A stretch of 64,000 bases of DNA from Silene conica (Eukaryota > Streptophyta > Magnoliopsida > Caryophyllales > Caryophyllaceae). The stretch is taken from NCBI GenBank assembly GCA_029255685.2, contig CM055319.2, positions 30,599,568 through 30,663,567 of the forward strand. The letters run 5' to 3'. The notes under the pieces are model-generated. The model was given only the letters and a program-made list of their open reading frames with translations, had not been told where the DNA came from and ran no database searches. Numbering within the stretch: the first letter of the stretch is position 1; each line of letters starts with the position of its first letter. A program made the position numbers and the translations under genes. Below are positions 12,164 to 21,694 of the stretch, one piece after another.

Positions 12164-13025
12164 TACTCTTTTATGAATTCATGTAATAATTCATTTTCTC
12201 GTGTACTCTATTCAACCTTATTGTTATGATATATAATGTTATGTTTCTCATGTGGAATTGTACGCCAATTTTGAACACCACAAAGTGAACTGATTAACAT
12301 TACATCGTTTTGGTCCTTGATTACCCACTTGAGCTGATAACTCAGGTAATCATTTTGTGACGTTGGTTGATGGTGGGTTCAACGAGCCATAAGTCACGTG
12401 GATGACTGACCAATCACAAAGGCGAGTTATACGGATATCTCGTAGGACACCCCATGACATCGTTATGGAGTCCTAAATGTTTTATAACATTGGGTGCCAG
12501 GTCGTGGATAGGACCTCCATAGTGTTCCTTAGAGTCGAGTCTTTTGACTTTCAACTGTCTCTTGAGATTAAGGCAGATTTTGGGTAACTTTGGTTTCTTT
12601 CCCACGGTCACCGTAACAGGGGCCAAGAGGATTTTTTCTGGGTTATTTCATGCTGCGCGATATCGGCAGGATTCGAGATGAGGGAAATATCCAAACCCTT
12701 ATCAGGATTTTATCATTTCTCAGGGCCACTCGAGGAGTAGTAACTGAAATGCATGGCCATGCTCGAATACAGATTCGTTTTATCAGTTAAGTTACTCTCT
12801 AGTCGGGGAGACCACTCTTGATACATATCGCTTGTGAGATACGACCTTTGCGAATGCGGATTTGCAAATTGTCTTACATTGAGTGGGAGAAATTTTAAAA
12901 GGATATGAGATTCGGTTATCGCACCTACACTTGTACAGACAAGTGGGAGTTTGTTGGAGATTGTGTCCTCCACATGTAGTGTGATAACGTCATTGCACAT
13001 ACCCTTGTACGGACAAGTGGGAGAT
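12164..13025 (+). other. Copia-1 3' untranslated region with a doubled polypurine tract
   Basis: This stretch has no supported gene. Near its end TTGTACAGACAAGTGGGAG plus a degenerate LTR-like start TTGTTGGAG is followed about 70 bp later by TTGTACGGACAAGTGGGAG and the true LTR start at 13026. The polypurine tract (AAGTGGGAGA) therefore occurs twice. Copia-2 shows the same arrangement at 45557-45660. Confidence 0.75.
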
Positions 13026-14021
13026 TGTTGGGGCTGGTGTCCTTGACAATTAAGTACAATGACTTATTAAATCTCTTTAAGGATCACAAGGGCATACTTT
13101 TGTATTATTACCAGTTGATCCACGTTTATCAATAACAGTTAGCTTACTAGATAAGTTTGACGTTATTGTCATACGGATGGCGGTGATCAACTGGTCCCTA
13201 TACGTCACACCTATAGGACACGTTTGAGAGATGTGAAGGTATGAAAATACAATCACATTTTGCCGGATATGACTAAACAGTTAGTCAGAGGTATTGACTA
13301 CTAAATTAGTCAATAAGATGTTGAGATTATTATTTAATACGGATTAAATAATTTTAGCTAATACGGATTACATGATTAATTCGTAAATTAAATATAAACG
13401 GTTATATTTAATTAAATATTGTATTCGCGAATTAATATAAACAGTTATATTAATTTGGGTAATTATACAATATCGTATTTTATCAGACCGTTATTAATAT
13501 ATCGACAGTATTAATAACTGATAACATGTTGCGATTTATAAATAAAACCCGCGAATAAATTATAGCTAAATGGGTCGAATCACGAATTAGAATAAGGTAA
13601 GAGTGGAAAGCCCACTCCTACCCTATTGGATATTTCGGCCAAGTGTAGTATATAAGGAGATGACTTCTCCTTATGCAAAACACTCTTGTTGCACTGATTA
13701 ATATAATCTCAAGGTAAAATTAGGGTTTTGAGAGCTTTCTTCTCCCAAAACCTCGGATCTCACATCTAAAACCTAAATAGCTCTCCCAATATTGCAAGGC
13801 AGTTGGAGAGGATTTCTAGCACACGCGGCCACGTCTCATTCTAAGTCTTGGGTGCAAGTTATAGGAGGGAATTTGTGTTAATTCCTGTTCTTAGGCCTTT
13901 TGCGCGAGGACTAAAGGTTGTACTTCTTTTCTTATCTTTTTAATCTTATGACCATATTCACGATTGTATTTTTCATTATAATCCTGCAAGTTTAGGGCGA
14001 ATACGCGTTTTATTCCCCACA
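13026..14021 (+). repeat. Copia-1 3' LTR
   Basis: It has the same length (996 bp) and ends as the 5' copy. The differences I see are single transitions, such as ccttgaTaat versus ccttgaCaat and cggccAtg versus cggccAcg. The near identity indicates recent insertion. Confidence 0.95.
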
Positions 14022-16096
14022 TCCACCTCATTAAAGCTTCTCTTACGAGTCAATATGTCTTTCATAAACTTGGCATAGGAGGGTACCTGAGTGATTAACT
14101 CGGTGAAAGGAACAGTTACCTGTAAATTCTTGACGACCTCCATGAACTTACCAAACTGTTGCTCCATTTTTGTTTTCCGTAATCTGCTCGGAAATGGAAC
14201 GGTCACTGGGATACGAGAAACAGCGGTTCCCTTGTCGGAAACTGGATCAGCAAACCTTGTGGCATCAGAAACGATCCTTTCAGCGTCAGGAGCAGTCGAT
14301 CGACTTTCTGTAGGAGGCGATCTGGTCGATCGACCAGAAGGTTGGTCGATCGACTTTTGGATCGACTGATTTTGGTCGATCGACTTTTGGATCGACTGAT
14401 TTTGGTCGATCGGCCGTCGTCCTCTGTCTGTATCAGCATCTTCGTGCGTGCTATTTTCCTCTTCGTTCTCGGACTCAGCAACATCCTCTACTAACACTTC
14501 TAGTCCATCATCGGTTGGCATTTGAGGACCTTCATAAGATGATCCACTTCGCAAGTGGATCGCATTAACCGAATCGCGTGGCTTATCTGGTTGCGAAGGT
14601 AAGGAACCGGGTTGCCTTGTTGATTGGTTAGATGCCAATTGGGCAACTTGGGTTTCAAGCATCTTGATAGATGCTTCCTTAGCTTGGTCACTCTTCATCA
14701 CGTGACCCATAAGGGACTGTAGCATACCCTTCAATTCTGCAATCTCACCAACATTCTGAGATACCGGTTGTTGTGGTTGTGGTGGCGAAAAGGATGGTGG
14801 TTTTTAGAAAGGTGGTTGTTGAAAAGATTGTTGTTGGTTGGAACGGTGAGGTGGTATGTATCCACATGTGGATTGTTGTGGAGGTGGTAATGTTGTGGGA
14901 TTCAACACATTCTGATTTCGCCAAGAGAAGTCAGGGTGTTCTCTTGTTCTTTCATTGTAAGTGTTAGAGAAGGGACCACTCTGTCTATAGCTTTGAAAAG
15001 CTAGGACTTGCTCCTTTTCGGACATACACTCAGCTGCGATATGTCCCCCTACTCCACACCTATCACAAGTTACTTCTTGCTGAACCATGGCATTCACAGT
15101 TTGTTGGTTTCCCGAGCCTTGACCCATCTCCAAACGGTCAAACCTAGCATTCATGGCTTGTAACTGGGCTACAAGGGCACTATTGTCATTCCCTCCAACA
15201 CTCGGCCTAGCACCACCCCTAGGATTTCCGTACTCAGCAGTATGAGTTGCCATCTCTTCAATCACATTCCACCCCTTATCGTCATCTACATTCTTTTGAA
15301 ACCTCCCATTGGATGAAGCATCCAAAATAGCACGATGGTCATCGTACAACCCATTGTAAAATTGGTTGCACAAAAACCATTTCTCGAACCCGTGATGAGG
15401 AATAGATCGGATAAGTTTCTTGAAACGGACAAACGCTTCATAAAGGGTCTCAGTGGGTAACTGCTTGAAACTAGTGATTTGCCCCCTTAGGGCATTTGTT
15501 CTCTGTGGAGGGTAGTACCTTTTGTAAAAGGCCAGGGCGAGAGAATTCCAGTCAGTCACTCCCGCAGCTTCCTTGTCAAGGTCACGGTACCACTCACGAG
15601 CTCCGTCTAACAAGGAGAAGTGAAAAAGAACCTCCTTAACTTGTTCTTGCGTAACTCCAGCTGTGAGGGGTATGGTTGAGCAGTAGTCAGTATATGTCTC
15701 CATATGTTTTCCTGGGTCTTCGCCGCTCACTCCCCGAAATTGATTTCGCTCCACCAGATTTATGTAAGATGGGCGAATATCAAAGTTTCCATTAGTAGCA
15801 GTAGGGAGTTGAAATCCCTTGGGAATGGAATCGGGTGAGGGCTCGGAATGAGTACACAGTTTCGGCATCGTAACTGGTACAGGAATATCAGCTACGAACT
15901 CTGAAGTTTCTTCTGCAAAGGTATCGAACTCGGAGAGTCCTTCTTGGTGAGAATTGGAAAATTCTTCATAGATGGAATCAAGAGTTTGCAAATCCTCTGC
16001 TTGACGTATTTCCTTCCAGAAGTTTCGTAAAGCGCGAAAAGTCTTCTCAGGTTCGGGATCAAACGGTATGAGTTCGGACCTGTTGGACCTGGGCAT
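14022..16096 (-). pseudogene. Athila-1 Gag and gag-protease hinge
   Basis: It starts at ATG 16096, 99 nt after the PBS. The capsid-like region includes FDIRPSYINLVERNQFRG, AREWYRDLD, LALAFYKRYYPPQRT and FLCNQFYNGLYDDHRAIL, typical of Athila/Ty3 Gag. A CCHC knuckle CDRCGVGGHIAAEC follows. A TAA at 14804 breaks the frame; the same frame continues from 14803. The hinge carries repeated SIQKSIDQ and RSTRSPP peptides encoded by the word array. The region KVPSYAKFMKDIL-type motif precedes the Copia-1 insertion. Gag would form the particle shell. Confidence 0.9.
14294..14415. repeat. GGTCGATCGAC array inside the Athila-1 gag hinge
   Basis: Words start at 14294, 14324, 14344, 14374 and 14404: intervals 30, 20, 30 and 30 bp. 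The 20-bp step is not a multiple of three, so the same DNA word is read in two frames (SIDQ-type and RST-type peptides). This points to constraint on the DNA or RNA, not on the peptide. Confidence 0.9.
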
Positions 16097-16194
16097 AAAT
16101 AGAAACTAAAGGAAAGGATGAGAACTGCCTCAAGGAATATGGATCCCTTGAGACAAAAGACAAACTAAAATAAAGCCAATAAAATATAACCGTC

Positions 16195-16212
16195 TCCCCG
16201 GCAACGGCGCCA
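16195..16212 (-). other. Primer-binding site, tRNA-Asp (Athila-1)
   Basis: The minus strand reads TGGCGCCGTTGCCGGGGA, an exact complement of the 3' end of plant tRNA-Asp. It lies 5 nt from the LTR end, as in Athila elements. Confidence 0.93.
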
Positions 16213-16217
16213 AAATT

Positions 16218-17559
16218 TGACACGGCTGTCGCAACCCTATCAAAGATAACCAACTGGCCTAACTAATGTAGTAAGGAAGTCGGGATCGTATCCACAGGGA
16301 GACAGATAAGAATTCTAAAAGCTAAACTAAAGTCTGTCAAGGTAACCAAATTAGGGGGGTTTTGTTTGTTGTTTGACTAACTAAAAGTAGTGAAGGAAAG
16401 GGAGAAGAGAAAAGTCAAAAGGAAAGAGTATAAAAATATAAGGGAGAGAAAACTAGGATAGTCGGTTCACCAATGATTGTGTGACGATAAGGGGTTTAGG
16501 TCGCAGATCAGTCGCAATTATCGGTCTAAGGGGTAGTGAAAAGGTCCTCTCGGATCGCTATTCGCCCTAGAATGCTTCTAGCGGGCTCTCGCAACTTACT
16601 AGGGCACTCTAATGTTTGTAGCAGATCTAACCCTCACCAGGCTTTCGATCTTAGGTCGGGGTTTTATCAAATCAACTAATCAATCATGCGCATTAATTGA
16701 CTAATCTCTATCAAATGCTACAATTAACAACAGAGACATACGATTACGAACTAGTCTAAACCTAAACGAACATCGTCACATCATCAAAGGATCACCTATA
16801 TCCTAGTCGAAGGGATTAGCTATGCATAAAGGGATTAACAATTGAAATGAAAGGAATAACTAAAGAGGAAAACATGATCGCGAGATAAGCAGAGATGAAT
16901 AAAGATAAAAGAAAGTAAGAGCAAGGAATAAAATTACCAATAAAAAGTGTTGAGTAATGAATTCCGGAAGGTTAGATCTTACAAGCTTGAAGATGAAAAT
17001 AAAATAAAAACAACTGACTAAAAGTTTTTCTCAGGAAAAGTAAGAAGAGTAGATTTAAGATTAAGGTAAAAAAAAAGTATTCTACAGAAAACTCTAAAGG
17101 CTGCTTAAAAACGAAATGTTCTGATAATCTTTTCACGACCTAATGGGCTTAGGTCAAAATGGGCTTCGGCAGAAAGAAACCGGTCGATCGACTGAACAAG
17201 TGGTCGATCGACTTTCCTATCGACCAAGATTGGTCGATCGACTGAGAAAGTGGTCGATTGACTTTCACTATCGACCAAGAGTGGTCGATCGACTGGTTCT
17301 GGGCTTGACTTGGACGTTGACTTCAAAAAATGCGCTTCCTTGACTTGATACAAAGGGTGGTTCACTTCTCCTGACCTCCTAAATGCAAATTTGAGGACAA
17401 ACTTCGACTCCGAATACATACTTCCGAATATATTCCTGCAATTAATACAAGAAGGCTCAAAGTAGGCAATTCGGGGCTAAAAGTAGTAAGGCGTTTGGCA
17501 AAAGAGCATAAAAATGCATGCAAAAGAAGTCTAAAAGACTATAGAAATGACATGCATCA
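16218..17559 (-). repeat. Athila-1 5' LTR
   Basis: On the minus strand it begins TGATGCATGTCATTTC and ends CAGCCGTGTCA (1342 bp). Both ends match those of the Athila-2 LTR (TGATGTGTGCATTTTG and GACACGCATCA). It contains the word array at 17182-17293. The U3/R/U5 limits are not resolved. The matching LTR is outside the window. Confidence 0.88.
17182..17293. repeat. GGTCGATCGAC array in the Athila-1 LTR
   Basis: Words start at 17182, 17202, 17232, 17252 and 17283: intervals 20, 30, 20 and 31 bp. One word has GATTGAC. Half-words TATCGACC lie in the 30-bp spacers. The array is therefore a roughly 50-bp two-word unit, repeated about twice. Confidence 0.9.
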
Positions 17560-17825
17560 GGTGCCATTGCACAATCCATTTGCTTGGTCAATGTTTCTAA
17601 GAAGCATCACTATAGCTCCAATTTTAAGTTTTAAGTTGTGATTGGGTAAACCAGAACATCTGATAGAGTTAAGAAACTCAGTAGAGTAAAGTTCCCGAAC
17701 ACCACAATTGGTCTCCTCCTTGCTGATTTCATCAGAGCTTAAATAAACTTTCTCCTCATTTTGAATTTGATCCAAGACGTAATCATTAACCGCTTCGACA
17801 ACATCATGAGTAGGTGCTAGTACAG
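17560..17825 (-). pseudogene. Helitron/PIF1-type helicase fragment (C-terminal part)
   Basis: The minus frame gives LAPTHDVVEAVNDYVLDQI, EEKVYLSSDEISKEE, STEFLNSIRCSGLPNHNL and VMLLRNIDQANGLCNGT. These are hallmarks of the helicase domain of plant Helitron Rep-helicases and related PIF1-like proteins. The 3' end is cut by Athila-1 at 17559/17560 and the 5' end by a solo LTR at 17825/17826. It is a remnant; whether it came from an autonomous Helitron or a host PIF1-like gene cannot be told here. Confidence 0.85.
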
Positions 17826-19077
17826 TGAAGGGAAAACGTGTAGTCTTTACTAACAAGTTCAAATTAATAGTCTTACTAATCTTACTCATTTTAATTAATC
17901 TCATATTAATTTATACTCAAGATCTTATGCATGCAAAATAAAAGCGGAAATAAGGAGAATCGTATTCTTACAACCGGTCCGAAATAGTGCTAGGACGATC
18001 CTCCACGGAGCAACCAAATTAGCTTGCCTCCTTTACGATGCACCCAAGACCTACCCTTAAACACCGAAGACCGAACCCGAGCTAGGAGACGGAATCGGTT
18101 TACTTAAAACCGTGTACTAATACTAATTTTAGTATTATAGAAAATATTATATGAATAATATTTATGAGGTTTTTCTTCAATATTCTTACACTAGAAAATG
18201 CATAAGTGTTAGAATGAAACAATGATGTGAACTATTCACATTTATAGAAGGTGAGGTAGAGTGTTGTGGTGTTGTGTCGTGTGATCCTTGTTAGGCAAGG
18301 CTAGATGTGTTGTTTTATCTTACACATGCACTTAGGTATGCATACCTACTAATAGGTATGTAATACTATCTTATAGTAATCATTATGTGTGTAAGAATTA
18401 ATATTACTACTAATATTAATCCATAACACATGCACATACACGACACATTATATTGTAAAATAGACTTTATTTTACAAAATTGTAATTTGCACAATTGTGT
18501 AAAATGTGACATCCTATGTGACATAATTCAATTGTATTAATTTAAAATATATTTATCACATAAATAATATTTCTAAATTAATCAAATCATATTTAACAAA
18601 TTATCTAGTAATTCATAATTACCGTCTCAAAATATGGTTATTATAATAATCGTCAATACGATATACAACATTTGTTATAACCACGAACCCTTCTCATTCT
18701 AATTTCGACATTTCTAAAATATCTATTAATATTTGACAATTGACACATTTCAATTTCAAATATAAATCTTACGTTAAGATTTAACCTCTGATTTCTCGAT
18801 ATACGGTTTTAAGAATATCGATTAATCTGTATCCTTATACAATTAATCGATATACTATTTAAGGGGTCTGTCCTATAGGTGTGACCTAAAGAGATCAACT
18901 GACCATCACCGTCATACGACAGTAATGTCAAACTCTAGTCAGCCAATCATTACTGATTAATGTTGGTCAGTTGACTAAATCAATATTGGATCGTCCCTTG
19001 CATATTCTTATAAGATTTATGACAATGATTTTATCATTGTCGTGATCGCACTATTGTTGAGGACACATTTCTCAACA
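17826..19077 (-). mobile_element. Solo copia LTR inserted in the helicase remnant
   Basis: The plus strand starts TGAAGGGAAAACG and ends TTTCTCAACA, so the LTR reads TGTTGAGAAATG...TTCCCTTCA on the minus strand. A perfect TSD tacag flanks it (17821-17825 and 19078-19082). Part of it resembles the Copia-1/2 LTR: both have the segment with an inverted GTTGATC/GATCAAC and the CACACCTATAGGACA motif. No internal region remains, so LTR-LTR recombination is the simplest origin. It is older or more diverged than Copia-1/2. Confidence 0.87.
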
Positions 19078-19082
19078 TACAG

Positions 19083-19249
19083 CTCTTTCAGTGAAGTAAT
19101 TAGCTAGGGTCATCTAAGTGATCTTTTAAAGATGGGTACATGCTCTCTACAATGGTAGTTATTGGATCTAATCCTCGCTGTATCAGTATATCTTCGGGTA
19201 CCTAAGTGAGCTTAAATAAACTTTCTCCTCATTTTGAATTTGATTCAAA
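19083..19249 (-). pseudogene. Helicase remnant, second part, with short duplication
   Basis: The minus strand encodes EDILIQRGLDPITTIVES and MYPSLKDHLDDPS. After a frameshift it gives NYFTERAV, which joins the 17560-17825 fragment through the tacag site, so both belonged to one gene. Upstream, 19208-19248 repeats about 40 bp found at 17733-17775 (encoding the NEEKVYLSS segment). The copy is out of natural order, so this is a local rearrangement. SIRE-A begins at 19250. Confidence 0.75.
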
Positions 19250-19499
19250 TGTATATATTAAGTATATATGTTTATGTTTTTATAATGACAAGTCTAGCTA
19301 AATATATTATATACTCATGCGTTTAAATCGTGTGCTAAGTGTACAGAATGTTGGATTAAGAGATATCGTCGATCAAGTATAAAAGATTCAAGAATATTAG
19401 TCAATGGATTGACTAATCAAAGATTAAGAGAAGATCGCAATTATATAGAAGAACTAATGTTATACGTTTCAACTATAACTTTAGTATATGTTGGTTTCA

Positions 19500-19522
19500 A
19501 GTTATAGCTCGTAGCTATAACT
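19500..19522. repeat. 23-bp hairpin motif in the SIRE-A LTR
   Basis: AGTTATAGCT-CGT-AGCTATAACT is a perfect inverted repeat with 10-bp arms and a CGT loop. The SIRE-B LTRs carry the same hairpin with a paired C/G swap in the arms (25390-25412 and 43165-43187). Confidence 0.9.
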
Positions 19523-19955
19523 CTAATAAGAAGAAATGGTCGAAAGATTTGTAATGATTGAAACAATTTTGGTTTGCAAAATCGTCGTGATTAAATAATG
19601 TTTAATGAGTGTTTTATTTTTAATATAAAATTATTAATTTTAATAAGGTACTATAAAATATCTTTTAGTCAAATAAGAATAAATAATTTTCTTATGAGTT
19701 AATTATTTATTACTAATAAACTAAGGATTTTTATATAACCATAATTGTCAAAATAATATAATCTAAATATTGTATAAAACGATTTTGGAAAACGTGTACC
19801 ATGACACGTTCCATAAATCGTGAAGGATGGATTAAATAAATAAATATGTATTTATTTAGATATCCTAAAAATAATCTAGATTATATTATGGAATATAATT
19901 TATTATATTTTGACAAGGTTAGAAAGTTGGTTTTAATAAGGTTGCTATTTGTTTA

Positions 19956-20855
19956 GGGTGTTGCTCAATCATGTACGAGTTTTACTCAGTTATGGACATG
20001 ATTGACCATAATACCCTTATCTTTTCACAACATTTACAATTTTATTTCCCTTTCTCACTCTAAAAAAAATCAAGGAAACAGTGGCCTCAAAGAACGTCTT
20101 ACAACACCCTTCTCCACCGCCCCCTCCCCTACACGCCGCCGACCTGTATTTCCGGTTAGACCAACCTCCCCTCCTGCACTCATCCCACCGAGAAATGATG
20201 AAGACGAAACGTAAGACGGCTGGTAAACAATTCCGTCGTAAGAAAGCGTGGAAGTAGTTCTACAATTACGGGTGTAACTTAATTTTGCTACTGAATTTAT
20301 TTACAAACTCAATTTTTTCATTTACACAATATGAAGAAAAGGATGTAGTTGTTGTATTAGTCTTTTTTCCCCTTTTCGCAATACCACACGATGCAAGATA
20401 TAAGTCAATAGCAAGATAGAACTGATCATTAATTTCATAAGATGTTCGTAGTTAATACTGTTCGACTTTAGCAGCATCATTAATTGCATTAAGAAACATT
20501 GGGATAGATTACGAACATAGTACTATGAAAATAGCACCGCCAAAGAAGAATGAGGAAGAAAATAAACAAAACAAAAAAACGATTTAAACAAACCCTAATT
20601 TAATTAGTCTAAATCAATTTTTTAGTTTCATATAATATAATTGATAAATGTAGAGATTAGAATTATTACTTGATCGATACGAGAACTAACATCCATAGTT
20701 GCGTGATTTTGACGGATTTAAAATTTTTGATTAATTTTATGGGTGGAGAATTAGAGAGAGTTTTTTGTTTGTTTTTAGGCCAAAGGTATAGAATGGAAAA
20801 ATAATGAAAAAAAGTCAATGAATGAGTAAACCTCGTACATGAATGAGCAATTACG
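19956..20855. mobile_element. Non-autonomous TIR element in the SIRE-A LTR
   Basis: The two ends are inverted and similar over about 40 bp: left GTTGCTCAATCATGTACGAG, right (reversed) ATTGCTCATTCATGTACGAG. The interval is absent from the SIRE-B LTR. No transposase is present. A proline-rich 70-codon frame (20002-20214) and GC-richer sequence near 20100-20240 could be captured DNA. Flanks give no clear TSD (TTA is possible), so the superfamily is open. Confidence 0.65.
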
Positions 20856-21610
20856 TTTATTTATTGTGTAAGATATTTCCTAAATATGAATTAGGAAATT
20901 GATTCCTTATATATATAATACCTAAAGTATCTTATTAAATCTTTCCTAAATAAATTAAAATTAGATTTATGGTACTATTACCTAAAGACTAGAATTCTAG
21001 TTTAAGTAATATTCCTAAATCATATAGGGTTTAATAACCTAGACATAATTCTATATAAATAGAACACTTGTGAAACATTAAAAGTAACGAAATCATACAC
21101 CCTTGCACAAAAATCAAGAAAACCGCCGCCGTTATATTTCTTCAAGATTCGAGCTTTAATTGTCATATTCGTCTCAAGATTCAAGTGCTCCAGCATTGAT
21201 CTTATTCATTCAAGATTGTGACTTTGAATGAAGAACATTGAAGACTTATCTTATTAACGTAAGATAGTACGAGTATTTAACGGTACTCATTGTAATCAAG
21301 TATTTAACGGTACTTGACGTAGCTAGATATTTAACGGTATCTAGATTGAGTTACAACTAATATCAAAGTTGTACGAGTAGGGTTGATAAAATTGTAATCC
21401 GGAATCGGTATTAATTTTATTAATCGAGAATAGTCGACGTAGGTTTCAAATTGTGAAACTGAACCACTTCAAAAATATCGTGTATCTATTTATTACTTGC
21501 TCTACTCGACATCTACCATACTAACAAACGCATCGAAGAAGATTTGAAAAAGAAGGCATACTCAATTCACCCCCCCTTCTTGAGTATATCGTATCAATAG
21601 ACTCTTCAAT

Positions 21611-21622
21611 TGGTATCAGAGC
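21611..21622 (+). other. Primer-binding site, initiator tRNA-Met (SIRE-A)
   Basis: TGGTATCAGAGC lies two bases after the LTR end, complementary to initiator tRNA-Met. Confidence 0.93.
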
Positions 21623-21694
21623 CTCGTGCTCTTGATCGCCTAACCGCGTGAGATTGATCCTACTATTGATTCTATATTATATACTCTATCAACA

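Larger units (their letters stand above)
5394..14021 (+). mobile_element. Copia-1: young Ty1/copia element inserted in Athila-1
   Basis: Two 996-bp LTRs (5394-6389, 13026-14021) begin TGTTGGGGCTGG and end TTCCCCACA. A perfect TSD tccac flanks it (5389-5393 and 14022-14026). It has an initiator tRNA-Met PBS and one long gag-pol frame in the order gag, protease, integrase, RT, RNase H. About six LTR differences are seen, all transitions, which is roughly 0.6%. I cannot assign the lineage by eye (Tork/TAR-like is possible). Copia-2 belongs to the same family. Confidence 0.96.
1..17559 (-). mobile_element. Athila-1: Ty3/gypsy (Athila-type) retrotransposon, 3' end outside window
   Basis: Reading leftward on the minus strand the order is 5' LTR (17559-16218), tRNA-Asp PBS, gag, protease, RT-RNase H, integrase, a non-coding stretch with a word array, and the start of an ORF1/env-position protein that runs off the window. 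This order and the PBS are typical of Athila. Copia-1 is inserted at 5394-14021 inside the gag-protease frame. The right end interrupts a helicase fragment; the opposite LTR and its TSD lie beyond position 1. Pol carries several frameshifts and nonsense codons, so this copy is not autonomous. Confidence 0.93.
19250..21608 (+). repeat. SIRE-A 5' LTR, enlarged by a TIR element
   Basis: It begins TGTATATATTAAG and ends CAATAGACTCTTCA directly before the PBS. It aligns by eye with the 1523-bp SIRE-B LTRs (TAATGACAAGTCTAG near the start, GAGTATTTAACGGTAC and GTATCTAGATTGAGTTAC near the end). The extra length is mainly a 900-bp inserted element at 19956-20855. Confidence 0.85.

Noticed and set aside
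16195-16212. tRNA gene fragment (tRNA-Asp 3' end)
   Set aside because: Only 18 bp match and it lies beside an LTR; it is a primer-binding site.
17560-19249. Host PIF1 helicase gene
   Set aside because: Only fragments remain with a frameshift, a duplication and insertions; a Helitron remnant is the simpler reading.
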